Shown here piece after piece: positions 1-9,195 of a DNA stretch of 64,000 bases. Each line of letters begins with the position of its first letter. Position 1 is the first letter of the stretch. The notes beneath the pieces were generated by a model. It made no database searches, was not told the origin of the DNA, and was given only the letters and a program-made list of their open reading frames with translations. The position numbers and the translations under genes are program-made. This stretch comes from Saccharicrinis aurantiacus (GTDB taxonomy: Bacteria > Bacteroidota > Bacteroidia > Bacteroidales > Marinilabiliaceae): contig NZ_LYBV02000034.1 of assembly GCF_001660705.2 (NCBI RefSeq), positions 124,001 to 188,000 of the forward strand. The letters run 5' to 3'.

Positions 1-407
1 GTTTTGCTCACTTTACGCTTTAGCACTTTGGTTTCTACCACCAATTCTTTCTTCTCTTGTGCATTGCGCAGGGTAACCAACAGGCGATTTAAATCGAGTG
101 GTTTTTCGATAAAATCATAAGCGCCTTTTTTGATGGCTTCTACAGCAGTATCGATATTACCATGACCTGAAATCATGATAACAGGAATTTCTTGCGTTTT
201 TGCCACAATATGATCGAGTACTTCCATACCGTCCATATTTGGCATTTTTATATCACAAAGCACCAAGTCGTATTTATCTTTTCCAAAGAGCTCAACGCCC
301 TCTTCGCCATGTTCGGCCAAAACCACTTCGTGTCCTTCGTATTCAAGTATATCTTTTAAAGTATTTCTAATACTTCTCTGGTCGTCAATGACTAATATTT
401 TAGACAT
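1..407 (-). CDS. NtrC/AtoC-type response regulator, receiver domain (cut by window edge)
   Basis: The first 135 residues of a response regulator are visible and the 3' part lies outside the window. The receiver domain spans about residues 3-115: the acidic pair D8-D9, the phospho-acceptor D52 in VLCDIKMPNMDG, the T/S site in MISGHG (about 79-84) and K102 in EKPLD. The following helix (RNAQEKKELV) leads into what is normally a sigma54 AAA+ domain in NtrC-type regulators, but that part is not seen, so the output is inferred. The ATG at 405-407 follows the ppx stop by 12 bases, so the two are probably co-transcribed. Confidence 0.85.
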   Translation of the reverse strand, partial: MSKILVIDDQRSIRNTLKDILEYEGHEVVLAEHGEEGVELFGKDKYDLVLCDIKMPNMDGMEVLDHIVAKTQEIPVIMISGHGNIDTAVEAIKKGAYDFIEKPLDLNRLLVTLRNAQEKKELVVETKVLKRKVSK

Positions 408-419
408 AAATTAGAAAAT

Positions 420-1352
420 CTATTTATTGTTTTTTAGGATTTGATAAATCGCCCCTTCCTTCAGTGCATAAGCACATTGAAAAATTTTATCAAACTTATA
501 TTTTTCGATCACAAAATTAATAAATAAAGAGGTTAAAACCATCATTTCTACACGATGAGGTTCCATCTTCTTCATTTTTAACCTCTCATTAACAGTTGAC
601 TTTAGATATCGCTTGTGCAAACGAAGGTATAAATTATAATCAATCTCATAATTTGTTAGTTTGCTCATATCTAAATGCGGATGCTCTTCTGCCGCAATCA
701 TAGCCGCCAATGTATCAAAAGAACCCGAAGATCCTAATAATGTTTTAATTTGATGCTTTTTCATTTCCTCAAAAAGCAAAACTAACTCCTGTTCGGCATA
801 GGAATTCAGATATTCAATTTCGCAAGCATTAATTGGGTCGGAGGGTTTTATCAAATCCAACATACGTGCCGCCCCAACATTGAAGCTATGTTTCCAGATA
901 ACACCATCTTTATTGGCGATAATAAACTCGGTACTTCCGCCACCAATATCCATTATTAAAACCTTTTCTTCGCCAATTGGAACAACTTGTTTTACGCCAT
1001 CAAAAATTAACTCCGCTTCTTTATCACCTCTGATAACATTGATATCGAGATTGAATTTGTCTTTAACAGCATCTACAAAATCCTGCCCATTTGCCGATGA
1101 ACGTATAGCTGATGTAGCAAAGCAATTTATCGATTCTACATTATAGTCTTCAAGAGTTTTAAGATGCGTTTCTATACCCTTTAACCCACGTTCAAAAGCA
1201 TCGGGCATAATTACTTTTTTATTAATACCACCCTTGCCCAGTTTAGCAGGGTACTTACTTTCCAAAAGAATTTTATAATTGTTATCGCCCGTAACTTCTG
1301 TTACTAGTAGGTTAAAGGTATTAGTGCCTAAATCTATAATTGCTATCTGCAT
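420..1352 (-). CDS. ppx: Ppx/GppA family exopolyphosphatase/pppGpp phosphatase
   Basis: A 310-residue protein of the actin/HSP70-like Ppx/GppA fold. Phosphate-binding loop 1 is DLGTNTFNLL (residues 7-16), the ATSAIRSSANG segment is at 79-89, and loop 2 is DIGGGSTEF (135-143). It has only the two N-terminal domains, without the C-terminal HD-like extension of the longer E. coli enzymes, which is the usual short form. The family hydrolyses inorganic polyphosphate or pppGpp, and the sequence does not decide between them. It follows the ABC permease by 20 bases and precedes the response regulator by 12, so all are probably one transcript. Confidence 0.9.
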   Translation of the reverse strand: MQIAIIDLGTNTFNLLVTEVTGDNNYKILLESKYPAKLGKGGINKKVIMPDAFERGLKGIETHLKTLEDYNVESINCFATSAIRSSANGQDFVDAVKDKFNLDINVIRGDKEAELIFDGVKQVVPIGEEKVLIMDIGGGSTEFIIANKDGVIWKHSFNVGAARMLDLIKPSDPINACEIEYLNSYAEQELVLLFEEMKKHQIKTLLGSSGSFDTLAAMIAAEEHPHLDMSKLTNYEIDYNLYLRLHKRYLKSTVNERLKMKKMEPHRVEMMVLTSLFINFVIEKYKFDKIFQCAYALKEGAIYQILKNNK

Positions 1353-1372
1353 CTTACTATATTCTTATGGGA

Positions 1373-2692
1373 TTATTTGCCAGCTTGGATAAACCATTTC
1401 CAGATTTCCTTGTAGCTTACTTTTTTCCCGTACATTAAAATTCCGGTACGATATACCCTACCCGCAAACCATGTGAAAAACACGAATGAAACCATCATGA
1501 TAAACATAGATAATATGATTTCCCATGCCGGAACATCAAAAGGTATTCGTGCCATCATAACCACAGGCGAAGTTAATGGAATCATTGAAAACCAGAAAGC
1601 CAAATCGCCATGCGGATTTTGCATAGCAGCCATGGCCACATAAAATGATAATATAATAGGTATCATTACAGGCATTACAAATTGCTGTGTTTCTGTTTCG
1701 TTATCAATTGCAGAACCTATGGCAGCAAACAGCGTTGAGTAAATTAAATATCCACCAATGAAATAGAATAGGAAGAATCCGAATAAAGAGGCGATATTTA
1801 AATCCCCGATGATTCCCATAATATCATTAAACTTTGATTGTACCTCAGGATTACTACCGGCATCAATACCCGCTTGTTGCATTGCAATAGCATCTCCTCC
1901 GCCAAATACAAATGCTTGCATTACAAAAACAATAGCAACAGTTAAGCCTACCCACAATAAAAACTGTGTTAAGGCGACTAAGCCAATTCCTACAATTTTC
2001 CCCATCATTAACTGAAAAGGTTTTACTGACGATATGATAACTTCTACAATTCGATTTGTTTTTTCTTCGATTACACCGCGCATTACCTGCGTTCCGTAAA
2101 TAAGCATAAACAAATAAATAAGCAAAGCTGACACCATACCTATAACCATTGCAAACTCAGCACTGTTCCGCTTTTCGCTACCATCTTCATCTAACCTTAC
2201 GGTATCAATATTAACATGTATTTGATTTACTTCGGTAATTTTTTCTTTAATTCCTTCAATATCGTATGATTCTAATTTTTTATCGCGTAAGAAATTATTC
2301 AGCTGATTCTTGATATTATTGGTTACATCCATTGTTATCTGTCCATCAGAATACAACCTTAATTGCGACGGATTTTGCAATAAGTCACCCTCTATAACCA
2401 ATAATGCATCATATATTTCCTGAGTTACTACTGCATTTTTATCTGTAGCATCATTATGAACCAAAAATTTGTAGGTAATATTCTGATCCGATTTTAAAGC
2501 ATCTTGATAAAAACCCGTTGCATCATCAACCGCAACCACTTTATCCTTTTTATCATCCATGCTCATTAACCAACCTGGTACAACCATCATAGCTGCAAAA
2601 AGTAAGGGCCCCAAGGCGGTCATTATTATAAAACTCTTCTTTTTTACGCGAGTTAAATATTCGCGCTGAAGTACTAATAATATTTTATCCAT
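1373..2692 (-). CDS. ABC-2 type transporter permease (NatB-like)
   Basis: This 439-residue membrane protein has one N-terminal membrane segment (about 20-42), an extracytoplasmic domain of about 135 residues, then a cluster of membrane segments from about residue 181 to near the C-terminus. The cytoplasmic motif EEKTNRIVEV (209-218) is typical of NatB/ABC2_membrane_3 permeases. It starts two bases after the stop of the ATPase gene, so the two form an exporter. The family exports sodium, drugs or other small molecules. The substrate is not evident here. Confidence 0.88.
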   Translation of the reverse strand: MDKILLVLQREYLTRVKKKSFIIMTALGPLLFAAMMVVPGWLMSMDDKKDKVVAVDDATGFYQDALKSDQNITYKFLVHNDATDKNAVVTQEIYDALLVIEGDLLQNPSQLRLYSDGQITMDVTNNIKNQLNNFLRDKKLESYDIEGIKEKITEVNQIHVNIDTVRLDEDGSEKRNSAEFAMVIGMVSALLIYLFMLIYGTQVMRGVIEEKTNRIVEVIISSVKPFQLMMGKIVGIGLVALTQFLLWVGLTVAIVFVMQAFVFGGGDAIAMQQAGIDAGSNPEVQSKFNDIMGIIGDLNIASLFGFFLFYFIGGYLIYSTLFAAIGSAIDNETETQQFVMPVMIPIILSFYVAMAAMQNPHGDLAFWFSMIPLTSPVVMMARIPFDVPAWEIILSMFIMMVSFVFFTWFAGRVYRTGILMYGKKVSYKEIWKWFIQAGK

Positions 2693-2694
2693 GA

Positions 2695-3627
2695 TTAGTT
2701 TGTTTTAAGTTGGTTGGCGTTTTCAACAGCTTTAATAAATACTTCATCCATACTTGGGAGTACCTCTGAAAAGCTATGAATTTGATAATGTGTTAATATG
2801 GCTGATAGCAACTGATTAGAACTGGTTTCAGCATTTAAACTAACCAATGCATGTTGCATACCCTGCTTTACTTGTAAAGAATCTACATGACACAGCGCAT
2901 CAACTTCTTTTGTGAAATGGTCTGCATCGCCAGTAAAAGCAACCTCAATTTTATTAGATTTAAAAGATTGTTTGATATCGCCAACCTGACCTTTTAAAAT
3001 CGTTTTTGAATTGTTTACCAAACAAATTTCATCACATAGCTCCTCAACAGAACTCATATTATGGGTAGAGAATATAATGGTTGATCCCTTTTCTTTTAAT
3101 CCTAATATTTCTTGTTTTAGGATATTTGCATTAATAGGATCGAAGCCACTAAAAGGCTCGTCAAAAATAAGTAGTTCTGGTTCGTGCAAAACGGTTACTA
3201 TAAACTGAACTTTTTGCTGCATCCCCTTTGAGAGTTCTTCTACCTTTTTATCCCACCAAGAAATAATTTCGAACTTCTCAAACCAATACTTTAGTTTTTT
3301 TAAAGCATCGTTTTTACTCATCCCTTTTAGGCGAGCTAAATAAAGTGCTTGTTCGCCAACCTTCATCTTTTTATAAAGACCACGCTCTTCGGGCAAATAG
3401 CCGATGCGTCCAATATCGCTTGCTTTGAGGGGTTTTCCTTTAAAAAGGATTTCGCCTGCATCGGGCATGGTTATGTGATTTATAATTCTGATAAAAGTTG
3501 TTTTACCAGCGCCGTTGGGTCCTAAAAGTCCGAAAACTTTATTTTCGGGTACAGCAATATCAACATGATCTAGAGCGAGGTGGTTGGCATATTTTTTTAC
3601 CACCCCAGTTGCTTGGAGTAAATTCAT
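2695..3627 (-). CDS. ABC transporter ATP-binding protein (NatA-like)
   Basis: A 310-residue ATPase with Walker A GPNGAGKTT (36-44), signature LSKGMQQK (132-139), Walker B LLIFDEP (152-158) and the H-loop histidine at 189. A C-terminal domain of about 90 residues follows the nucleotide-binding domain, as in NatA/DUF4162-type exporters. It is first in the presumed operon ATPase-permease-ppx-response regulator. The ATG at 3625-3627 gives a normal N-terminus (MNLLQATGVVKKY). Confidence 0.92.
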   Translation of the reverse strand: MNLLQATGVVKKYANHLALDHVDIAVPENKVFGLLGPNGAGKTTFIRIINHITMPDAGEILFKGKPLKASDIGRIGYLPEERGLYKKMKVGEQALYLARLKGMSKNDALKKLKYWFEKFEIISWWDKKVEELSKGMQQKVQFIVTVLHEPELLIFDEPFSGFDPINANILKQEILGLKEKGSTIIFSTHNMSSVEELCDEICLVNNSKTILKGQVGDIKQSFKSNKIEVAFTGDADHFTKEVDALCHVDSLQVKQGMQHALVSLNAETSSNQLLSAILTHYQIHSFSEVLPSMDEVFIKAVENANQLKTN

Positions 3628-3686
3628 TAAGTCTATGGTATTATTTATCTACGAAAATAAGATTTTGTTTTAGTAATTGAAATAGC

Positions 3687-4100
3687 TTATGGTGTTCGTC
3701 CTCTATTTATTAAAACAATTCCATAACGCTTCTCAATAAAAAGGAAGTAATTATATAAACGATAGTTTAATTCAATATCGTAATCTTCTAGGGCATCGTA
3801 ATTAATTCTGGTCTCATAAAAATCGCCATACCTGAGTGCATCACTATGCCTCAAATTCCATTCTGCTACATAGCGCACATTCCAAGTTTGATAATAGTTA
3901 TTACTATAAAAGTTTATTGGTTGTGCCTGCGACAGTAGAAAAGTTTCATAGCCAGGATCTAAAACTATTAATTCATATACAGTTGAATCTTCTGCAGGAT
4001 GTTCAAGATAAGCTTTTGGAGATTTATCATCACCGAGTTTTTTGGTGGTGTTACACGAATAAATTAGACCCAATATTATTATAAAAGATAGAAAACGCAT
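3687..4100 (-). CDS. Small lipoprotein, DUF6146-like
   Basis: I take the start at 4098-4100 (MRFLSFIIILGLIYSC). It gives a clean lipoprotein signal with the lipid-modified Cys at residue 16 and a 137-residue product. A longer reading from 4160 would run through the crtI terminator hairpin, so I reject it. The mature part has the pattern YELIVLDPGYETFL, then NYRLYNYFLFIEKRYG near the end, which resembles the Bacteroidota-specific DUF6146 family as I remember it. Function is unknown. Location is predicted as periplasmic face or outer membrane. Confidence 0.7.
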   Translation of the reverse strand: MRFLSFIIILGLIYSCNTTKKLGDDKSPKAYLEHPAEDSTVYELIVLDPGYETFLLSQAQPINFYSNNYYQTWNVRYVAEWNLRHSDALRYGDFYETRINYDALEDYDIELNYRLYNYFLFIEKRYGIVLINRGRTP

Positions 4101-4146
4101 AACCCGATATTTTAGCAAACAAGTTACTAAAAATAAAGACACAAAA

Positions 4147-4167
4147 AATCCCGAGTTCATCGGGATT
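4147..4167 (-). terminator. Terminator of the carotenoid operon
   Basis: A perfect 8-bp stem (AATCCCGA/TCGGGATT) with a 5-base loop. On the minus strand it is followed directly by a run of six T. It lies 30 bases after the crtI stop and ends the crt operon before the DUF6146-like gene. Confidence 0.85.
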
Positions 4168-4196
4168 AATGTAGCAATATCTTAAGTTAAGATTTT

Positions 4197-5669
4197 CTAT
4201 TTATTATAGTTTACAACACGCTCTGTTACTAACTTAGAACTGATAACTGCCATAGGTAAACCTGCCCCTGGAACCGTGGAAGCGCCCACATAAAAGGTAT
4301 TATTAAAATGCTCATCTTTATTACTTGGTCGGAATCCTCCAATTTGATCCATAGAGTGCGAAAGGCCTAAACCTCCACCCTTGTATAAGTTAAATTTGTC
4401 TTGCCATGTTTGAGGCGTAAATGCCATACGAAATACAACATCTGATGTAATATCTTTCTCTATCCGTGTTGAGAAGTCTTCTAAAATACTATCTATAATC
4501 GTATCCTTATCAGACCAATCTTCTTTGTATAATAAGTTAGGAACAGGACATACGAAAAACAAAGCCTCGTGGCCATCCGGGGCACAATCTGTATTATGCT
4601 TTGAAACTACATTCACATAATAGTATGGTTTTTCAAGAGTTCCCGGATTCTTCATCACATCCCTAGAATAAGTTTCGTAGTTATTACCTAAAAAATAATT
4701 ATGATGTTCAACCTGAGGGAGTTTGGTTTTTAGTCCGATATAAAAAGTAAGGTAACCCATAGTCCAACTCTTCTTACTCATTTTGAGATCAGAATATTTG
4801 GCTCGTTTAAAAACTTTATTTCTAAAAAAGGCCGCATCACTATTAATAACAAAAATATCTGAAGTCCATTTATTCCCATTAGTATCAATAAGCGTTTTCA
4901 GCGCCTTCTTTTCACCAGTGTAATCAGCAATCTCAACATTAAAATTAAATTTGGCGCCACCCTTTATGAGTTCACGTACAAAACCATTTACTATCTCGTA
5001 CATGCCTCCTTTTACATTGTAATAACCATCATTCTGAAATTCAGTATATGACAATAGAGTATATACTGAGTTGGTATCAAAAGGTGTACGTCCTAGAAAA
5101 AAAGCCACCAATGAAATAATTTGTCGGGCCTCTGTTGATGAAAAATAGTTTTCTACCTGACTCCAAAATGTCTTCATCAAAACAGGTAAGTGAGCCGGAT
5201 TTACCTGCATCAATGCTAACAGATATTGAGGGATACTATCAAAGTTTCGCTTAATAACAATATCAACTGTATCGTTAAATAATGCATCACACTTTTTAAT
5301 GTAACGTAAAAACCTATTTTTAAAATCGGGTTCTATACCCTCAAACTGAGCCGAAAGCTTATCAATATCTTTGTATAGGTAGAATTTCTTATTGCTACCA
5401 CGAAAATTCACAGTATAAAGGGGATCGAGCTCTTCATACTCAAAAGGCATTTCTATACCAGAATCTTTCACAAGTTCTTTAAACTCATAAGACATTGAAA
5501 AGAAACTAGGACCTGTATCAAAGGTAAAACCATCTTTTTTTATTTGATTTAATCTTCCGCCTGCCTTTTCATTTTTCTCAACAAACTCAACTTCATAGCC
5601 TCTTTTTAAGAGCCTAAGGCCAGTACTTAATCCTCCTAATCCTGTGCCAACAATTAAAACTCTCTTCAT
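4197..5669 (-). CDS. crtI: Phytoene desaturase family FAD enzyme
   Basis: A 490-residue flavoprotein of the CrtI family. The dinucleotide-binding motif GTGLGG is at residues 8-13 and the acidic residue that contacts FAD ribose is in EFVEKNEKAGGR. The C-terminal FAD motif VGASTVPGAGLPMAV is near 460-475. It is the last gene of the crt operon and the only desaturase in it, so it most likely converts phytoene to lycopene. A CrtD-like 3,4-desaturase activity cannot be excluded. It acts at the inner membrane. Confidence 0.93.
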   Translation of the reverse strand: MKRVLIVGTGLGGLSTGLRLLKRGYEVEFVEKNEKAGGRLNQIKKDGFTFDTGPSFFSMSYEFKELVKDSGIEMPFEYEELDPLYTVNFRGSNKKFYLYKDIDKLSAQFEGIEPDFKNRFLRYIKKCDALFNDTVDIVIKRNFDSIPQYLLALMQVNPAHLPVLMKTFWSQVENYFSSTEARQIISLVAFFLGRTPFDTNSVYTLLSYTEFQNDGYYNVKGGMYEIVNGFVRELIKGGAKFNFNVEIADYTGEKKALKTLIDTNGNKWTSDIFVINSDAAFFRNKVFKRAKYSDLKMSKKSWTMGYLTFYIGLKTKLPQVEHHNYFLGNNYETYSRDVMKNPGTLEKPYYYVNVVSKHNTDCAPDGHEALFFVCPVPNLLYKEDWSDKDTIIDSILEDFSTRIEKDITSDVVFRMAFTPQTWQDKFNLYKGGGLGLSHSMDQIGGFRPSNKDEHFNNTFYVGASTVPGAGLPMAVISSKLVTERVVNYNK

Positions 5670-5675
5670 AGATTC

Positions 5676-6419
5676 TTATTTTGAATGATTATCTCTTTTT
5701 GCTTCTAACTCGGGAAATAGTTCTTTTTTAACCCAAACAAATTCTGGAGCAACAGCTAATGCTTTAGAACAATAGGTATCGGCCTTTTCGTGATTATCAC
5801 ATGCAATATTTGCTTGTATTAGTATTCCTAAAATATTCAGGTAATTCCAATCTTCTTTTACTTTTAAGCTATCTTGTTCAAACAACTCTAAAGCTCTTTC
5901 GTAATATTTAAGAGCTTCTGTTTTTGAGCCTCCAAACACTGAAGGCATATAATATTGAATATTCCCTTTTTGCTCATAAGCAAAGGCATTATCTTCATCT
6001 AACTCCAATGCTTTGTCTGCAAATGTTACACTATCAAAACCAATAAATGGTGCCTTGTAAGGACTTATACCTATCCGAAACCCGATGAATGCAGCTTTGT
6101 ATGCATACATTAACGAAGGTAAATAATCAGCCTTCAACATTGATTCAACGGTGTGTTCAGCTTTTTTTAAATACTGCTCCGCCTCTTTCTTTCGTTTATT
6201 ACCTATGCACCATCCAATATAACCATATTGATAATTAAGCAATTCTAACTGTTCCTCTTTATCTAAAGAAGTAGTGTTTTCAAGGCTGTCAATAATTAGT
6301 TTCCAATTTTGCATATCACTTTTTACATAGGCCTCAAATATTTTTTGTTTACAAGATGCTTGTACCATAGTTACAATAATTAGTAATAGACTTATTAAGA
6401 GATATTTCTGTCTTTCCAT
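5676..6419 (-). CDS. TPR lipoprotein encoded within the carotenoid operon
   Basis: A 247-residue protein with an N-terminal hydrophobic stretch ending in VQASC (Cys about 23), a plausible lipoprotein signal. Several degenerate tetratricopeptide-like helical pairs follow (for example ALELDEDNAFAYEQKGNIQYY and ALKYYERALELFEQDS). It lies between cruF and crtI, six bases upstream of crtI. A role as an assembly or scaffolding factor in pigment synthesis is only a guess from position. I recognise no enzymatic motif. Confidence 0.75.
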   Translation of the reverse strand: MERQKYLLISLLLIIVTMVQASCKQKIFEAYVKSDMQNWKLIIDSLENTTSLDKEEQLELLNYQYGYIGWCIGNKRKKEAEQYLKKAEHTVESMLKADYLPSLMYAYKAAFIGFRIGISPYKAPFIGFDSVTFADKALELDEDNAFAYEQKGNIQYYMPSVFGGSKTEALKYYERALELFEQDSLKVKEDWNYLNILGILIQANIACDNHEKADTYCSKALAVAPEFVWVKKELFPELEAKRDNHSK

Positions 6420-6489
6420 TACAAATATTTTTTAGTCCTATAAATTTTATTTTCAAGAAAAAACGAAAGAGTGATGTTTGATTTTGATA

Positions 6490-7140
6490 TCATAACACAT
6501 TAAATATTAAATGCAGCGACAGAAAAAATACAAACTGAACTATATAAATATATTTCGCTATTCGATTTATCGCATTAACCTTAAAACCTAATAAAATGGA
6601 TGTAAATAAACTTGCAATTACAAACCACCCTAAATAATTCTGCAGCGGAATTACATCATCTTGCCAATACCACATATCAAGTGTTGAGGCTACCTGCTCC
6701 ATAACCACATCATAAATTACCATTAACATTGGAGCAAAAAGATATTTTATTGAATTTGAGATTTTAAATTGCTGAACTATTGAAACAGAACAATATGATA
6801 GTACTAACCAATTTACGCCTATCAATAACGGTGTTTCGGCAATCTCTAAACCAAGTGCAGATCCATACCTATAATTTCCGAACAAGATGCCTGTTTTTAC
6901 ACCAATTGCTTCAATAATAATTGATGAAGTTATAATCCCAAAGAAAATAATAAGTGCTTTTGATCCCTGTTTATTGTAATCGAGCATCAATAAAAAGAAG
7001 CTAAGTAAAATAGCTACAGGAAAAATAGAAATAAACAATTCTTGCGTAATAGGTAATACAATTCCTATTACTCCCACAAGATAAAAAACGGCAATAAATA
7101 TCTTGATAATCTTAATTTTTATAGCGCTGAGTTCCATCAT
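6490..7140 (-). CDS. cruF: CruF-like carotenoid 1',2'-hydratase
   Basis: A 216-residue integral membrane protein with about seven predicted membrane segments. It matches the carotenoid biosynthesis family that includes CruF and bisanhydrobacterioruberin hydratase. Recognisable features are the segment GVKTGILFGNYRYGSALG and the following ETPLLIGVNWLVL, then YDVVMEQVA and MWYWQDDVIPLQNYLGWF. The family adds water to the 1',2' double bond of a psi end group. It starts six bases after the cyclase stop. With the cyclase and CrtZ it points to a monocyclic carotenoid. Confidence 0.82.
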   Translation of the reverse strand: MMELSAIKIKIIKIFIAVFYLVGVIGIVLPITQELFISIFPVAILLSFFLLMLDYNKQGSKALIIFFGIITSSIIIEAIGVKTGILFGNYRYGSALGLEIAETPLLIGVNWLVLSYCSVSIVQQFKISNSIKYLFAPMLMVIYDVVMEQVASTLDMWYWQDDVIPLQNYLGWFVIASLFTSILLGFKVNAINRIAKYIYIVQFVFFLSLHLIFNVL

Positions 7141-7146
7141 AAAAAA

Positions 7147-7833
7147 TTAGCTCTTATTAAAATATTCCTTAAAATACTCAGTTAGAAGAAGGTTCAGTAA
7201 AAGCATACTAAAGCCATACATAAAATCTTCAATCGGGATAGTCAGTATTCTTAATCCAATAATTTCATTAGGATTATACCAAACAATAGGTTCGCTAATT
7301 AATGAACCTGTTAATATCCCATCCACTATTATAAAAGGAATTAGAATTATTGTATATGTTGCATAAAATTTTGATAATAAGCCTTCAGCTTTGTAAGTAC
7401 CATAGATAATAACTCCCATAATTAGAACACAAGCATATCTGGTGTAAAATTTATCTACAAAAACGAACGTAAGAATCGATACCGCAATTATGAAAATGGA
7501 TAATACTCTGGTTCCCTTGGCAGGTAATTTAAATTGAGGGAAATAAAGAACCAACGAATAGTGAAGAAACATGCTTGCGTAAGGAATAACTATGAAAAAT
7601 AAATATTCTTCAATGGGCAATCCAAGTAATACAAGGTTGCTATGATATTTTGAATTAAACCCCCAAACGGACGCTTCTGTAATGAAAATATCAGGAATTA
7701 TAAATATCAGTGCGACTAAAATAATAGATAAAAGCACTTCCTTCCAACGCTTATAGTAAGCAAGTTTTTTATCAAATGATAAAACTACAGGGACTAGAAT
7801 AGACGTTAGCATCAGTAATAAGTAAAGGCTCAT
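7147..7833 (-). CDS. crtYcd: Lycopene cyclase, fused CrtYc/CrtYd type
   Basis: A 228-residue membrane protein made of two homologous halves. Each carries the cyclase motif: PIEEYLFF at 73-80 and PIEDFMYGF at 200-208. This corresponds to a fusion of the heterodimeric CrtYc and CrtYd subunits of actinobacteria. It forms beta-ionone rings on lycopene, and whether one or both ends are cyclised cannot be read from sequence. Its start overlaps the crtZ stop by four bases (ATGA), so translation is probably coupled. Confidence 0.87.
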   Translation of the reverse strand: MSLYLLLMLTSILVPVVLSFDKKLAYYKRWKEVLLSIILVALIFIIPDIFITEASVWGFNSKYHSNLVLLGLPIEEYLFFIVIPYASMFLHYSLVLYFPQFKLPAKGTRVLSIFIIAVSILTFVFVDKFYTRYACVLIMGVIIYGTYKAEGLLSKFYATYTIILIPFIIVDGILTGSLISEPIVWYNPNEIIGLRILTIPIEDFMYGFSMLLLNLLLTEYFKEYFNKS

Positions 7834-8312
7834 TTACTATCTTTTAGATATTTACTAGGAAAGATTAACAAGCCATACGACTCAAAATCCGTCTTATTCT
7901 TAGGTTTATGATGTCCTCTGTGCGCGCGTAAAACGGCTTCAAAATACTTCCCATGCTTTTTGTGTATAAACGACATCTTAATTCTCTTATGATACATAAC
8001 ATCATGAATTAAAAAATAGGTAATACCATAAAATGTGATTCCTATGGATATACTAAGCATAATCCAATTCTGTAGATTAATGCCCAGGATCATTAAAACA
8101 ATGGCTGGAAGAGCAAAAATTAAGAAGAACAAATCATTTTTCTCGAAGCCATTATTTTGCACAAGTTTATCAGGTCTTTTTAGATCGTGCATATGATGGC
8201 TTACATGCCAACTCTTTAATAAACCATGCATCAAATATTTATGACTCAAACCTGCAATCCACTCCATTAATAGATAGGCAAGTATCCCAAATAGTATATT
8301 ATAAAACCACAT
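7830..8312 (-). CDS. crtZ: Beta-carotene 3-hydroxylase
   Basis: A 160-residue membrane di-iron hydroxylase of the fatty acid hydroxylase superfamily. The histidine clusters are all present: H24/H29 (HKYLMH), H36/H39/H40 (HVSHH), H103/H108 (HDVMYH) and HRGHH at 131-135. It hydroxylates carbon 3 of beta-ionone rings using oxygen. It follows crtB by 17 bases and overlaps the cyclase gene. Confidence 0.92.
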   Translation of the reverse strand: MWFYNILFGILAYLLMEWIAGLSHKYLMHGLLKSWHVSHHMHDLKRPDKLVQNNGFEKNDLFFLIFALPAIVLMILGINLQNWIMLSISIGITFYGITYFLIHDVMYHKRIKMSFIHKKHGKYFEAVLRAHRGHHKPKNKTDFESYGLLIFPSKYLKDSK

Positions 8313-8329
8313 ACAATATCATTTTAAAA

Positions 8330-9172
8330 TTAAACCAATCGAAGCTTATACATCAGCATGGTTTTTAAGATTAAATAGTATTTACGAATATTAGAAATAC
8401 GCACGCGTTGATTAATTATTTTTTGAGGAGGTGTACGTTTAATTTTCTGAAGCAATCCATTATAATAATTAAAAGCCACTAAAACTGAGAGCTTTGAACG
8501 CCCAGGCAGATTTCGCAAGCCTATATATGCCGCTTCGAAATCTTCATCAATGGATTTCTCAATTTTTGCTTTTGTTTGTTCGTTAAAAGTAGCATTTGAT
8601 AATTCGGGAAAATAACTCCTACCTAGCACTTGAAGGTCATCATTTAAATCACGAAGAAAATTTACCTTTTGAAATGCTGAGCCCAATCTCATTGCAGAAC
8701 TCTTCAATTCATCATATTGAACTTGATTTCCATTACAAAATATTTTCAAGCACATTAAGCCAACCACATCTGCTGAACCATAAATATATTTATTCATATC
8801 ATCGGCAGTATGATAAGTGGTTTGTGTTAAATCAGCTCGCATACTATCCATAAAAGCGGTTATATTTTCAGATGAAATATTAAACCGCTCAACGGTATCT
8901 ACAAAAGAATACAAAACACCATTAGTACTTATTTTATGCTTTAATGCATAATCTAAATCGTCTTGTAACTTATTCAAAAGTTCTTCTTTATTATAGGGAT
9001 GAAAAGTATCTACTATTTCATCTGCCAATCTAACAAAACCATACAAAGCGTATATGGCCTCCTTTTTTTCATCTTCCATTAATGAAGTAGCTAGAGAAAA
9101 AGAGGTACTATAACTTTTAGTAATCAGCTTTGAAGTGTTATAACAAACTTCCCTATAAAGATTTAGACTCAT
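8330..9172 (-). CDS. crtB: Phytoene synthase
   Basis: A 280-residue all-alpha prenyl synthase that condenses two geranylgeranyl diphosphates to phytoene, the first committed carotenoid step. The two aspartate-rich motifs are DEIVD (51-55) and RDLNDD (174-179). It is the first gene of the crt operon. The 100-odd bases upstream contain several perfect dyads that may be operator sites (see separate entry). Confidence 0.94.
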   Translation of the reverse strand: MSLNLYREVCYNTSKLITKSYSTSFSLATSLMEDEKKEAIYALYGFVRLADEIVDTFHPYNKEELLNKLQDDLDYALKHKISTNGVLYSFVDTVERFNISSENITAFMDSMRADLTQTTYHTADDMNKYIYGSADVVGLMCLKIFCNGNQVQYDELKSSAMRLGSAFQKVNFLRDLNDDLQVLGRSYFPELSNATFNEQTKAKIEKSIDEDFEAAYIGLRNLPGRSKLSVLVAFNYYNGLLQKIKRTPPQKIINQRVRISNIRKYYLILKTMLMYKLRLV

Positions 9173-9195
9173 AAATTATGGTTTAGTACGTAAAC

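Noticed and set aside
880-1146. Open frame on the plus strand inside ppx
   Set aside because: It is antisense to a well-supported gene, its composition fits a shadow, and it has no promoter or recognisable domain.
4101-4160. Longer N-terminus for the DUF6146-like lipoprotein
   Set aside because: It would run through the crtI terminator stem and would hide the lipoprotein signal. The ATG at 4100 is better.
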